Source: Cadophora sp. MPI-SDFR-AT-0126 (Eukaryota > Ascomycota > Leotiomycetes > Helotiales > Ploettnerulaceae). From it: a stretch of 64,000 bases of DNA. Under the pieces are notes generated by a model. It was not told the origin of the DNA. It saw only the letters and a list, made by a program, of their open reading frames with translations, and ran no database searches. The stretch is taken from positions 1 to 64,000 of the forward strand of contig JAGMVK010000003.1 of NCBI GenBank assembly GCA_020747065.1, read 5' to 3'. The translations under genes and the position numbers were made by a program. This document shows, piece after piece, positions 10,275-20,908 of the stretch. Positions within the stretch are counted from its first letter, which is position 1, and each line of letters opens with the position of its first letter.

Positions 10275-10940
10275 CTAGTGATTCTCCAAAATCATCTCCA
10301 CGAAGGCGGAGCCGAGATCCTCATACGAGACGGCTAGCCGGACGGACTCGGTGCTGATCTCGTGCCTAGTGCTATCCTCCTCTATCAGCACCGGGGGTTG
10401 AATGAGCGTGATAGACAACAGCGGCGACTGTTCAACCAGCTTCGCCTGCGCCTTGGCCAGATCTGCGTAGGGGTGGTAGAAGGCGGTCTTGATGAGCCAG
10501 TGGATAAACGGCGGGCGCGCCGCCGCGAAGCGCGCATTAAACGTCAACGAGGACAGGTAAAGGACGTGCGGCTTCTCCCAGCCCTTCTGGTACACCCTCA
10601 GCTCCTCGAGCGCGGCGATGTTGGAATCAGCGCCATCTTGCAAGACGCGGACGCCAGGGAGATTCTGGTTTTCACCCAGGGTGCAGACTATGATCTGTGC
10701 CCCGGTGAGAGTGTTCTTGATTACCTCAACGTCAGTGAGCGCGCCCTCGAAGATGCGGACGGACGACTTAGTGTCGATGCCAGGGAGGAGGCCGACGAGC
10801 TTGGCTTTGGTGCGAACGTATATTTGCAATTGCAACGCGTTTGAGTCAGCTAGGGCGGATAGCTGGCGAACTACAACCCGGCTGGTTTGGCCGGTGGCTC
10901 TAAAGATCGCAATGGTGCGGGTGTTAGCGGAGGATGCCAT
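10275..10940 (-). CDS. NmrA-like NAD(P)-binding protein with altered glycine motif
   Basis: An intact single-exon frame of 221 aa resembles NmrA-like/atypical short-chain dehydrogenases. It has an N-terminal beta-alpha-beta start (TIAIFRATGQTS, residues 9-20), a GAQIIVCTLGE block near residue 79, and the VLYLSSLTF strand near residue 127. Family members use a GATGxxG dinucleotide motif; here it is RATGQTS, so two glycines are Arg and Ser, both explicable by G-to-A changes. The family includes redox sensors that bind NAD(P) without turnover as well as oxidoreductases. This protein is also shorter than the usual 250-300 aa. It is divergent from the aldolase-type gene across a 714-bp spacer. It may be expressed but is a doubtful enzyme. 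Confidence 0.75.
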   Translation of the reverse strand: MASSANTRTIAIFRATGQTSRVVVRQLSALADSNALQLQIYVRTKAKLVGLLPGIDTKSSVRIFEGALTDVEVIKNTLTGAQIIVCTLGENQNLPGVRVLQDGADSNIAALEELRVYQKGWEKPHVLYLSSLTFNARFAAARPPFIHWLIKTAFYHPYADLAKAQAKLVEQSPLLSITLIQPPVLIEEDSTRHEISTESVRLAVSYEDLGSAFVEMILENH

Positions 10941-11654
10941 TGACGGTTGATGATGAAGGGTCTGTAAGAGCAGATGAAGCTTTACGAGGGGGAAGAAGGG
11001 AAACTAGTTATTGAAAATGGGTGGAATTGCGGGCATAAATGGTCACGTAGCCACATGGCGGATTGTTCCAGAAATGACGATTATCTGCCCAATCAACCAT
11101 AGGACTTGTCACCTTTGGACAACAGCGACTATTGATCGTGTATTCCCTTTGTAAGGCGGGGAAGCGTGGGACGGGGGCCGTCCCACATTATCCCGCGCGA
11201 TAGGGAATGTGGGATGGATTCTTTTGTTATTTCATTCCTCTATGTAGTGCCGTAAACACCGTGTGGGATGGATTATCCCAGGTTCCACGAGAAATCAGCG
11301 AGACACTAGTCGGGGATGGTTAGGCGCGGAGATTCTAACTAAATATCAAGTAAAAGTTACTGCTTTTGATATATAGTTTTTCAAGGTTAACTATAAAATT
11401 GTTAATTTTAGAACGCTACTTAATCAAAAGGTACGTTATATCTTATATTATATATTTGTATTGCAGTAGCTGAATGCTTTCAACCCCTCCTCCTCCTCCT
11501 CCTCCCTTTCTTTTTGTTTTCTGGGCCTTTCACTTGGAGACGGTGATATTAATAGTGACAGATATCCACCGTCCTGATTTCCGTTGTGCGAATCTCGTAA
11601 AGGTTCATCTCCGTTATACATAAACTCAACAACATCCTACCCCTATTTTCCACT
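10941..11654. promoter_or_regulatory. Divergent promoter region with hairpin and repeat
   Basis: The spacer lies between two divergent genes. It holds an inverted repeat at 11181-11214 (TCCCACATT.../...AATGTGGGA) and the direct repeat GTGGGATGGATT at 11209 and 11263. A pyrimidine/TCC tract at 11484-11510 lies about 145 bp before the aldolase ATG, as is common in fungal promoters. Position 11330-11460 is AT-rich. Confidence 0.45.
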
Positions 11655-12683
11655 ATGGCTGTAATAATATCTGCCTTGCCGGACGACCTGGCTCGAAAGT
11701 TCGTCTCAGGATGCCATATCCTACACTATCATCGGTGCGATTCCCTACCTGCGCTGGAGCGTATGCGGGGAGAATTGAAGATTGACTTTGTTATAGCGTG
11801 CTGGATGCCTACGGTCATCTTTCCGTTAGATATCCGACACAGCGGCATCTGTTCGTTATGGCGAGGCAGGTTCCGCTAGCTTTGGTTGCAGCGCCGGAAG
11901 ACTTGGTGCAGTATCGTGTGAGCGATGCATCGCCCGTGGATCCTTTGATGACAGACGGATATGTTGAGCGATATATTCACAGCGAGATTTTCAAGAAGTA
12001 CCCGGAAGTTAATGCGGTTATCCACAGCTATTCCGAGTCTGTGATTCCCTATGGGATTTATGGTAGGTTTTCCGTCAATGCCCACTCACTAAGGGACTGA
12101 CGCTGTGAAGGTGTCCCGCTGCAACCCTGTTTCCATATGGCGGGATTTCTAGGTGCGTTTGGCATGAACTGTCTTCTTTCATTGAAAACTGCGACTAGCT
12201 ATAACTGACATGTACAAACACAAAGGCATATCAACACCGGTTTATGACATTTCTACCTTCTACAGTACTGAGGATACCAAAGACCTGTTAGTGCGCAACA
12301 CTCGTCTGGGGGCGGCCTTGGCCGATTGCTTCAGCGACTCCAGCAGTGAATCTCGGAGCGCAGGCTATGTCGTTGTGATGATGCGTGGCCACGGCATGAT
12401 AGTGGTCGCGGCTAATATCGAGGAGTGTGTCCTACGCTCCGTTTATACGCAGCAGAATGCGGCTATTCAGACGACGGTGCTTATAACACGGGCTGCGTAC
12501 AGTAGCTCCAAGCTATTAGCTGATGTGCGGTTCCTCAACGATGCTGAGGCAGCGGACGCAGCTGTGATGACGCACTGGTCATCTAGCAGGCTGTGGAAGC
12601 TCTGGGTGAAGGAGGTGGAGCAGGCTGGTCTATATTGCAACAGAATGTGTGAAGGCGCCCAACTTTTAGCACAGAATTGCTAG
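11655..12683 (+). CDS. Class II aldolase/adducin family protein, four exons
   Basis: Splicing joins 11655-11734, 11797-12062, 12111-12152 and 12226-12683, giving 281 aa. The three introns are 62, 48 and 73 nt with GT/AG ends and consistent phases. Each restores a family block: VLDAYGHLSVRYP after intron 1, VPLQPCFHMAGFLG between introns 2 and 3, and PVYDISTFY after intron 3. Class II aldolase family proteins are metal-dependent lyases/epimerases; the usual ligands are a His-x-His pair and a later His. Here the pair is H-S-Y (codons 12023-12031): the second His is Tyr, a CAT-to-TAT change. The later His in MRGHGM is kept. The frame is intact, so the gene may be made, but metal binding is likely impaired. 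Substrate unknown. Confidence 0.82.
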
Positions 12684-13560
12684 GCGAGGAAGGATGGTCA
12701 GCGAATGTCTCTGGTGATGCATGTAATGCCCAGGCTCCGTTTTCACTTGATTTTGGTTAGACCAACTTGTCGGGCGTGGTGCATGTGTGATTCATTTATA
12801 CTGTATAGTGACATAAGCTGATGACATAAAGTAGATGAATAAAGACACTTGCTGGCATTGATCTTATATTCCGCGATGTTACGAGGACCATAGGAAGAAT
12901 CGCTTGATCTGTCTTTACCATATGAGCCCCTCGCTCGGCTCGATAATACGAAATATCGTAGCCGATACACCGATGATTTGCTGATTACTTAATAATAGTT
13001 GTAACTCCCTGCAGTGATTTGCGTATCTCAGCGCTGAAAAAAATGCCGATCTATCTTAATAACGCTAGCCACTGCTCACATGAGCTGCGATTATAACTTA
13101 GGTCAAGGTAAAATTAATCATCGTACACTAGTATGCCAACTAGATGCACCCCCAGATAAGCGGAGTAACAACTGCCGCGCTTAAAGTATCCTCCACAGAT
13201 AATGCAGAGTGGTTGTATGCTTATAGGGTCGAGTGTCAACCTTAGTGGGGGTTGACGCAGGATTATGTCGACTAAGGCATACTTCCTTAACTCTTAAGGC
13301 ACTTCTTTCATGGTGCAGATACGAACCCCTCCAGGGTAAGGGAGCTTCGAGGTCTCGAGGTTGTATAAGTTGGTCCGAGTCTGCAACCTCCCTCCTTCAT
13401 AGCTCTTGCTCCTCCAGTGTCGATACTGCTACTGCCCTTAATATATTTCTTCTAGTGTTTGTTGCTGAACAACTGGACAGCTAGCTGTTCCCGCTTGCTG
13501 CGTCCAATCCGTCCTTCGCCCTTCGCTAATATGGGATCGGGATCCTCTCGTGTCGAAACT
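12684..13560. other. Intergenic, no gene seen
   Basis: Short frames only, none resembling a known family. The last 300 bp are pyrimidine-rich. This is the right border of the normal-composition island. Confidence 0.45.
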
Positions 13561-16500
13561 TAGTGGGAGGCAGAAGCGTAGCGCAAAGTCTCTAACCCCC
13601 TTGCTAGTGCTATAACAATATTTAACCGCTGTACCTCCGTACAGAGCATCACTTTTGTATCTCGGTCGATTTCATCTTTTTGTGATGGCCAATGTTATGC
13701 AGCCCTAAGGCATTAAATCAGTTGCTCAGTTACCAACCGAGCTAACGCGTGCTACGTCAGGTGCTTTTATTATTTACTTCGTTTTTGTTATGCCCTAGTG
13801 CAAGAATCTTTATCCTCTCTCATATCGTTTGTAATAAAAGAAGTAGCCTCGTAAGATAGGCGCAAACAACATTTAATATTCGAATCAGCGAGCGAACGCG
13901 GCAGTAATAAACGGCATAAGGCATGCTGTTATAAAGAAGATTGCGAATTAATAACTAAAGTTTTAGTATAAGAGTTAATTATTCGGAATCTCGCGGGCGT
14001 CCTTAGAGATCTGCTCGGAAAACTCGCAGCTTTAGAGTAGCCGCCTAGCGCTACTAGTATAAATTATACACGGACAGAGTCTTCGAAACGACAGAGTTAC
14101 TCTGCAGATAACTGTTCGAAGGCTTTGGATAGAACAGATTACTTGCATTGGTATATCCAAGGTGTTTATAATAAGCAGTATCTGCGCTTTACTCGCGTCT
14201 TAGATCAGAAATATTACGTATTAGAAAGAAGGATTTTAAGCGGCCGTGCGATCTTATACGTTACGAGAAATCTTTTTATAACGAGATATATATATTAAAG
14301 GCTTATAAGTTCGTTACTTATTCTATTGGATTCGCAAGAGCACTTACGCCGCCGGACACTTGCTTAAATGTATTTACGGATTAGGACAATTTAGCAAGCA
14401 AGTAAGCTTCTTATTTATATTACTTGATTTCTTAATTACTGACTTTATTAGATCCGAGGAAAAGGATATTAGAGTCTCGGAAATCACATATACTTATCTG
14501 TGCATTGTATAGAATAGATCAGAGATCTTTTCTAATGTCCTTCAGAATATAAGCTTTGCTACTAATCGGCTACTCAACGGCTGCAACAAATTCCTTCCTG
14601 CGATTCCTACTTTTGACTTGGACTTCTTCGAACTAACTTCTTTTGATTCTTAAGGTTATTCGCACCTTAATAGTAATAGCAGTAACTAGGTAAGGCTAAC
14701 GTGTGGTTTTTTGCCTTTTTTTTTTAATAAAGTTCCTAAGGACTTGTCCTTAGTATTTACGTAAGAGCTATAAGAAATGCTATATTAGGGCAGATTCGCG
14801 TGGGGATTTTTATTTGTATTCGATGCTAAGCCGATAAATCTTGTGATAGTAATTTGATATAAGGCTATGTAACATAGTTAAATTCTGAAATCGCTACTAT
14901 AAGACAGATCTTATCCTAGCAAATATCTATTTCTGTAGAATATTGCAATTGTGAGATATTCGTATTATTATAGCAAACGATTAAAACCTTAACTTATTTA
15001 GATAGGGGTTTCCTTAGCCAGAGTACGTAGTCACTAATGCGAGAATACTATTTACTAGCTATCTTTAAAATCTTTATCCTTAAGCTAAGAAATATTCTTT
15101 CGCGCTCCGGATACCCTTTTCATATATATGTAACAAGTATCAAGAACGCTTCGGCCGGATCTTGTGACTGGAGGCGTAGAGTAGATCGCATTAACCAGTG
15201 ATTACAAATAAAACTAGATAGCAGTTAGAAGAAGGTAGATATCAGTTAAGGGCACGTACATGTCGTGAACGTTAGCCTTCACGTTAATTATATTTCCTAT
15301 AAGCTTACCACAAGAGCTCGTATTAACTTCGATGACCTATAAGGCAGTCGGATCGCCTCCGAAGTATGTGCAGCTGACGCTTATAAAGCCGAAGTGCACT
15401 GCTATCTCCTTTTATTCTTTATCACGACTTGTTTCTCCGGCCTTTGTGCCGAACTTGTACACTTAATAAGATATAATCCGAAAGTCGTTCTCGCAGGCGG
15501 AAAATAGAATTGCTTTAATTACTTAGGAATCGTATTAGTTTATACTAGTGAAAACCGCGATATAAAGGCTTTACTTATTTTATTTAATACGATATTCTTT
15601 TTAATAGCGTTTACAGAAGGTTTATTCGTTAATAATATCGATTCGACAAGGGACAGATCCGTTACGCCTTTTACTACTAAGTACTTATTTTCTTCCAGGA
15701 ATCGTACTACTTTTTTATAATTTTTTTTTCAAAAAGAGTTTCTTCCTGCTAAGGGTAATTACTTTAAGATTTAGGATATTTATTTCTATATTGCAAGGAA
15801 GATGTCTCGAGGTAACGTGAGGCAGCTTTAGCAGGGTTTTTCTTTGCGAGCGGGAGTTATTTCTTTCAGGTAAATTCCGCTTCGGAAATTTGGTCGCCGC
15901 AGCTAGCTGAGGCTTATATAATAACCTTAAAACTTATAAAGAAGGGATTAGTAAGTATTATTTAAATACTTTATTTTAAGATACTAAATAATTCTATTCG
16001 CTTAATACAAAATATTTCATAATAACGGTTAGTAATAGAATATCATAAACATGGAATTACGTGTGTCTTGGCCTTGAGGCTCGTTAGCCTGGCTGCATAA
16101 AGAAGCTAAGACCGGAAACGGAATCACAGGGATTAAAGGAGTTACGTGATAACCGCTGGGACTGCTAGCGGTCTAGAGCGGTCTAATATTACGAAGCTTT
16201 ATATAAGACAAAGTAGTTTCTTAAATAATAAACCTTTGTGCTTAAATTTATACAATAGTTTAATTATTACTTATAACGTCTTAATTTTATTTAAGAACCG
16301 ATTATTTAATAATTTTATTTTATAATTAATACTAACTGACGAGCTTATACCTCGGGTATTAGTCAGAATCAGGAACGTTATATTTTAAGCACTTTACTTA
16401 AAATATTATTATTAGATATATTTATTACTTTTTTTTTTAAGAAAGACGAGACAATTATAAAGCTTGCTTTAATTATCCTTGAAGTATATTACTGAAATCT

Positions 16501-17021
16501 CTTCTTTCAAGTGTCTCTTCAGATGAGGCGTCCGCTGTTCGGAGAGAGACCTTAGCAAAGATAAGATGTTAGCTAAACCTTAAAAAAATAAACATGTTTG
16601 TATAAGCAATGAGGTGGGCACTTGCTCATATATAGACTAGCTGTTCGATCGTTCTGGTTGGTGTTGGGAGTGTTGCTGGCATAGCTCTGACACAGATATA
16701 ATAGCTTGTACTCGCTCGGCCGTTTGAATGCCGTTGACTAATGATTTATCTAATGCCGGTGGTGGCTGTTGTCTAATTACGTAAATTATACCTGAGGCCT
16801 TAATTCAGAATCCCGATACCCTCCCGAGACGTCTCGGTTATGCATCCTTTCGGGGACGAATGCAAGCCATTACACGTGAGATTCAGTATTCGAATTCTTG
16901 ACGCCTGCTGAGATAGTTCAGCCTCGCCTTCTTCACCACATGAAAGCCTTCAATTCTGTGTCTTCGCCTCCTCCCTCCACCCTCTCCGCAGGTCTATATA
17001 TAGCTATACTTATGCACTACA
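13561..17021. other. AT-rich RIP-decayed DNA
   Basis: About 2.9 kb (13.56-16.46 kb) is strongly AT-rich, full of TA steps and stops in all frames, and I cannot recognise its origin; decayed transposons are likely. From 16.5 kb the composition rises again into the presumed promoter of the next gene. Homopolymer T/A runs occur at 14710, 15720 and 16430. Confidence 0.55.
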
Positions 17022-18506
17022 ATGGACCCCTTATCTGCAACTACCGGCTGCCTAGCTCTTATCTTGGCCGTGGGAAAGACTGCCTTGGCTATTAGTGACT
17101 TCGTTCAAAGCTATCGCGAAGCCAAAGATGACCTCGCTACCGTTTCTATACAGCTCTCCGAGCTTCAATCTATCCTGAAACTCTTGGAAGGTAGTAGTGC
17201 CTTGGTAGATAAGGACTTAGATATTAAGCCTCTGAAAATTCAGATCTTATCCATAATTTCAAATTGCAATAGCGTTCTTTTAGATATCTAGAAGGTATTG
17301 AAAGGTCTTACAGGTCGAACAGCATCGATTAAATAGGTTACTTTCGGAAAGAAGGAAGTGACCGCTCTACGTGTCTTACTAGATAATCATCGAGGTTCAC
17401 TAAGTATTACAGTTTAGCTTGTCTCCATGTAAGTCGCTTACTAGGTCAAGTCACGAGTATACGCTGATTTAGAGCGCGAAAAGTTCACATACTACCACGA
17501 TCCGAACAGACGTCGGAACTATTAAAGAAGACACGAGCCAGATTCCGCAAATCTTGGAAGAATTAGTACACCTTCGAGCTCTAGTTGCTAATTCTGAAGT
17601 CTTGGCAGCTACTTCAAGTGAGAGTTACGCTTTGCAGAAGAATCTCGACGGGTTAGTCTCGTACGCCGATATAGTTTCCGCGGGAAAATGGCAGGACTCG
17701 GAGAAATGGAACTTAAGCGTTTCAAAGAGGTAATATAAAGCATGTATATCTGCATTTCCTTGACTAACAACGGCAGTGCTTCTACTGCTACCGACCAAGC
17801 GGAGAGCAGGGTCTCTTCCAAAAGCGACGTCCTATTCTCTAACCACGATATCAACTAAGACTGCTACTAAAAAATGAAGAAAATGGTTCGGGATAGTGAA
17901 GAAATAATCTGGGTAGTATTCTGTACAGTAGGCCGAGATGGCTGGAGCATTTTATGCAAAAGCAGAGCCTACTTTAACCATAACATTCCTAAGTATTACT
18001 ATAACGCAATAGCTAAACTCTCGAAAGACAGAGTAAAAGTCAGACAAGTAGCATTCACTTATTCCGGCGAAAGCTGGAGCATCGTTAATAACCGTGGTAT
18101 TTATCTCAACCATAACATTCCAGACAAATACCACATAAAAATAGGAGAGTTATCCCAGAATAGCGCGAAGATTATATTAGTTGCGTTTCCTCCTAGAAGC
18201 GGAAATAGCTAGAGTATTACTAATGATGTTAGCGCCTATTAGAACCGCAATATCCCCGATGAGTGTCATGAGAAGATAATAGAGCTATCAAGAGATAGGG
18301 CAAAGATTATTTATGTTGCTTTTCCTGTAAAAGGAGGGAATAGTTGGAGCGTTATTAATAATCAGGGGGATTACTTTAACCGGAACATTCCAGATGAAGC
18401 GCACTCGCAATTTGGAACCCTGCTAAATATATGTGGGCCTGTGAGAGTGGTTGCGTTTAACCTGAATAGAAGCGGGTGGTTAATGATAGCTAGTAGTCGC
18501 AAGTAA
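17022..18506 (+). pseudogene. HeLo-like (Fungal_N) protein with C-terminal 44-aa repeats
   Basis: Proposed exons 17022-17428, 17475-17729 and 17777-18506 give a 463-residue frame in which both introns (46 and 47 nt) have consistent phases. The N-terminus MDPLSATTGCLALI and the following helices match the Fungal_N/HeLo-like domain that heads many fungal NLR-type proteins. The DTSQIPQILEEL and YADIV helices fall in exon 2. The C-terminus is four full 44-45-residue repeats plus a partial one: VAF, a Gly/Ser-Trp motif, then N-x-NIP and a helical end. Stops at 17289, 17334, 17415, 17856, 17868, 18210 and 18240 all fit Gln or Trp codons changed by RIP. HeLo-like domains act in fungal cell death and non-self recognition; the repeats are presumably the sensor. 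The function of this combination is inferred. The gene is dead here. Confidence 0.72.
17913..18506 (+). repeat. 44-45-residue protein repeat, 4.4 units
   Basis: Units begin with VAF or VVF at 17913, 18048, 18180, 18315 and 18450; the last is cut by the natural stop at 18504. Each unit has a Trp (W or a mutated W) about residue 10-11 and a NIP core about residue 24. Similar GW...NIP repeats occur in bacterial proteins of unknown function, from memory. Confidence 0.8.
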
Positions 18507-19139
18507 TATCCATCTTGCACTAAATACATATCATTGTGCGAATTTATCAATAGTATCATAGAATGATCTAATGTGCCTGCTTCGGATAATCACGGCAGTA
18601 TAATTTACCTGGATCTCCAGGTCTTTGTCTTGCATATTGCCGGTAAGGAATTGGACAGTCTGTACCTCAACTACATCAAAATCCACCCTTAATATCATTC
18701 CCAAACCATCCTCCTTTATAGAGGCCGCTTCGCGTTAGCTTACCAGGTCCCCCCTCACAACTATAAGAATATAACTAAGAGCTTTATGCAAGAGCTTTAT
18801 GCAACCGGTTATAGTATATTCCGTAATATTACGCAAACGGAAGTAATACATTCTAATACTCGGTCTCTTTATTAAAGAGCGAATACGAGAGCTCGAAAAG
18901 TAGTTATATAAACCTAGAAATCCTCTCTTGAATAAATATCATACACACTAAGTATCACCTTACTTTACACTAAATATCACTACTTTGCAATAGTATTACT
19001 TACTTTACAGGTTCGTAGAAGAATAGACGCGCTGTTATTTATACTGACACGATCTAGTAAAACGCAGATTACTTTAGAATATACGTGTCGTTATTAAGAT
19101 AGCTACCTATTGAATACCGATACTATTATATATAGCTGT
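18507..19139. other. AT-rich spacer, no gene seen
   Basis: Decayed sequence. AGAGCTTTATGCA is tandemly repeated twice near 18778-18805. Nothing else is supported. Confidence 0.4.
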
Positions 19140-19336
19140 TTAGGATGGAACTCTTGCCTTAGGATACCCGTCAGGGAGAGTTCTTATTCTTAGATTTAAG
19201 AAAAGACTAAAACTTATATAAATATAGACTAGTCTAATTAACTTAGTTATCATTGAGGTGATATCCTTTTCCTTCTACAAGGGCTCTAGCTAAAGAACTA
19301 TTAGAATCAGGTCCGGATCATTAGAAACAAGGCTTA

Positions 19337-20109
19337 AGTCCCCCTCACTATTCCGCGCACCCGTTTACCGCAAAAACAGCGATTTTGAGCTATTAATATC
19401 TCCACGAAATATTAATAGAATTAAATAGAATTTAAAATTTAAAATAACATAATATATCTAACCAAGATTAGAAATTTTAACAGATTTACATTACTTAATA
19501 TTTCATATTAAAAGAGTAAAGTTACGATTTTTAGTTTATATACAAATTTAATATAAAAAAATAAAAATAAAGATCTTTAATAACTTAATCTTATTAAATT
19601 AACATTATAAGTAGGCTAAATTAGACTACTTAAGTGCATCTAGGTGTGACAAGAATTCTATTAATAGTAATTTTTTTAACTAAGTAATTAGTTTATTATA
19701 AAATTATTTATATAAGGTTTTATATATTACTTATTTCAAGAGTTATTATTAATAGAATTTTTGTAACACCTAAATGTACTTAAAAAGTCTAATTTAACCT
19801 ACTTATAATTGTAAGTTGGAGTTATTCTATTAATAATTAACTGAGATATTTAAAAGAAAAAAATTATGCTAAATATATATAAACCAAAAAGTCGGATTTT
19901 AAACACTTCTTATAAGTTATTATATAATCCAAATCCAAAAGCCTTTTAGAACATTAGTACATCTAATATAATAAACTCAATTTATTAATTTTGTAAGACC
20001 CTATTAATTTTTGATATAATTAGCAAGGGTCGAAAATCGCTTTTTTTGCGGTAAAGGGTCCGCGGAATAGTGGTGGTGGGGGGGGGGGGGGGGGGGGGGG
20101 AGGGGGACT
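19337..20109. mobile_element. Fold-back MITE of Tc1/mariner (Fot/pogo) type
   Basis: The 773-bp element has terminal inverted repeats beginning AGTCCCCCTCACTATTCC on the left and the matching GCGGAATAGT...GGGGGACT on the right, flanked on both sides by TA (19335-19336 and 20110-20111). A TA target duplication and AGT ends are typical of fungal Tc1/mariner elements. Inner parts of the two arms also pair imperfectly (for example around 19600-19680 and 19745-19815), so the whole unit can fold back. There is no transposase frame; the core is AT-rich. Confidence 0.8.
20078..20100 (+). repeat. G homopolymer of 23
   Basis: A run of 23 G lies inside the right inverted repeat of the MITE where the left arm has only a short C run. 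Its length may be inaccurate from sequencing. It creates a spurious polyproline frame on the minus strand. Confidence 0.85.
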
Positions 20110-20420
20110 TACCCGATTAAAAACAGCCTCAAACTTATGATCCGGATCTGCGGTACAGAGCCTGAACGGGGCATGTAACGCTTCAAACCTCCGAAGGATT
20201 ATAACAGTTGTAAGTGGATGATCCGGCCACGCTGTGTCCCCTGGCTTCCAGTACTCTCTAGCCTTTGTTTCTTGGTGCATTTCGATATATATAAGTATTT
20301 CGAGGTATCCATATTCGGAAACAGGCATAGGTCTCCAATCATTGATCCGGGCATGAGCGGACAACTCGTTTGCCTCTTCTCGCTCTTGAAACTCTCTCTT
20401 TTACATGTATTTCTGTTCTC

Positions 20421-20908
20421 GCATATTATCCTCATCTGATCGTCCTGGAAAAACAGTAAAAATAGCTCCCAAGCGTCGATAGGTTTAATATGAGGTGGTA
20501 GGTTGACAGTAGAAGAAAAGGGGGTAGAAGGGTAAATCCATAGGTTTGAAGCCAGAACCGGTCTTTGTAACTGGGTCCAAATTAGGATGTGTTGTAGCAG
20601 GATCCGTGGAATTTACAATAACTTGTTGCATCGCATTTAGTGGCATTTTATATGTGAATCAATAATAAGTATTTAGGTTGTTTACATGGTTTATTTACCT
20701 GTACTTTAGTGGGGAATCCGCTAAGGATACTCCACGCGCTATCCTGTAGAGCAACTGCGCAGCCTAGACAACGGGGACGGACAGGTTCTACTACTTATCA
20801 CGATACTGTGTATGTTAGCGATAATAAGTCATGGTTCAAGCACGCATGAGGGTTGAACGGCGTAGATAGCCAACCATGGGCTCCTGCTTAGTGATTGCTG
20901 CCACCTCC
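20421..20908. other. Spacer between split gene and HET relic
   Basis: No gene is supported. It contains a possible 3' splice acceptor of the minus-strand gene near 20440. Confidence 0.35.

Larger units (their letters stand above)
19140..20420 (-). pseudogene. Unidentified gene split by a MITE
   Basis: On the minus strand 20420-20112 encodes a protein-like stretch (SAHARINDWRPMPVSEY, then EYWKPGDTAWPDHPL and LCTADPDHKFEAVFNR). If the MITE at 19337-20109 and one TA copy are removed, the frame continues without a shift into 19336-19140 for ~65 more codons with two TAG codons at likely Gln positions, then TAA. The right part has normal composition, the left part is AT-biased. I do not recognise the family. 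An upstream TAA near 20400 may be a mutated codon or lie beyond a splice site (a CTGTTTTTCCAG acceptor is near 20440). Confidence 0.45.

Noticed and set aside
10362..10950. Plus-strand frames of 110-160 aa
   Set aside because: Antisense shadows of the NmrA-like gene.
13690..13765. tRNA-like D arm on the minus strand (TTAGCTCGGTTGG)
   Set aside because: No anticodon arm, T arm or B box can be paired with it.
20020..20110. Polyproline protein end on the minus strand
   Set aside because: It is the translation of the G homopolymer inside the MITE.
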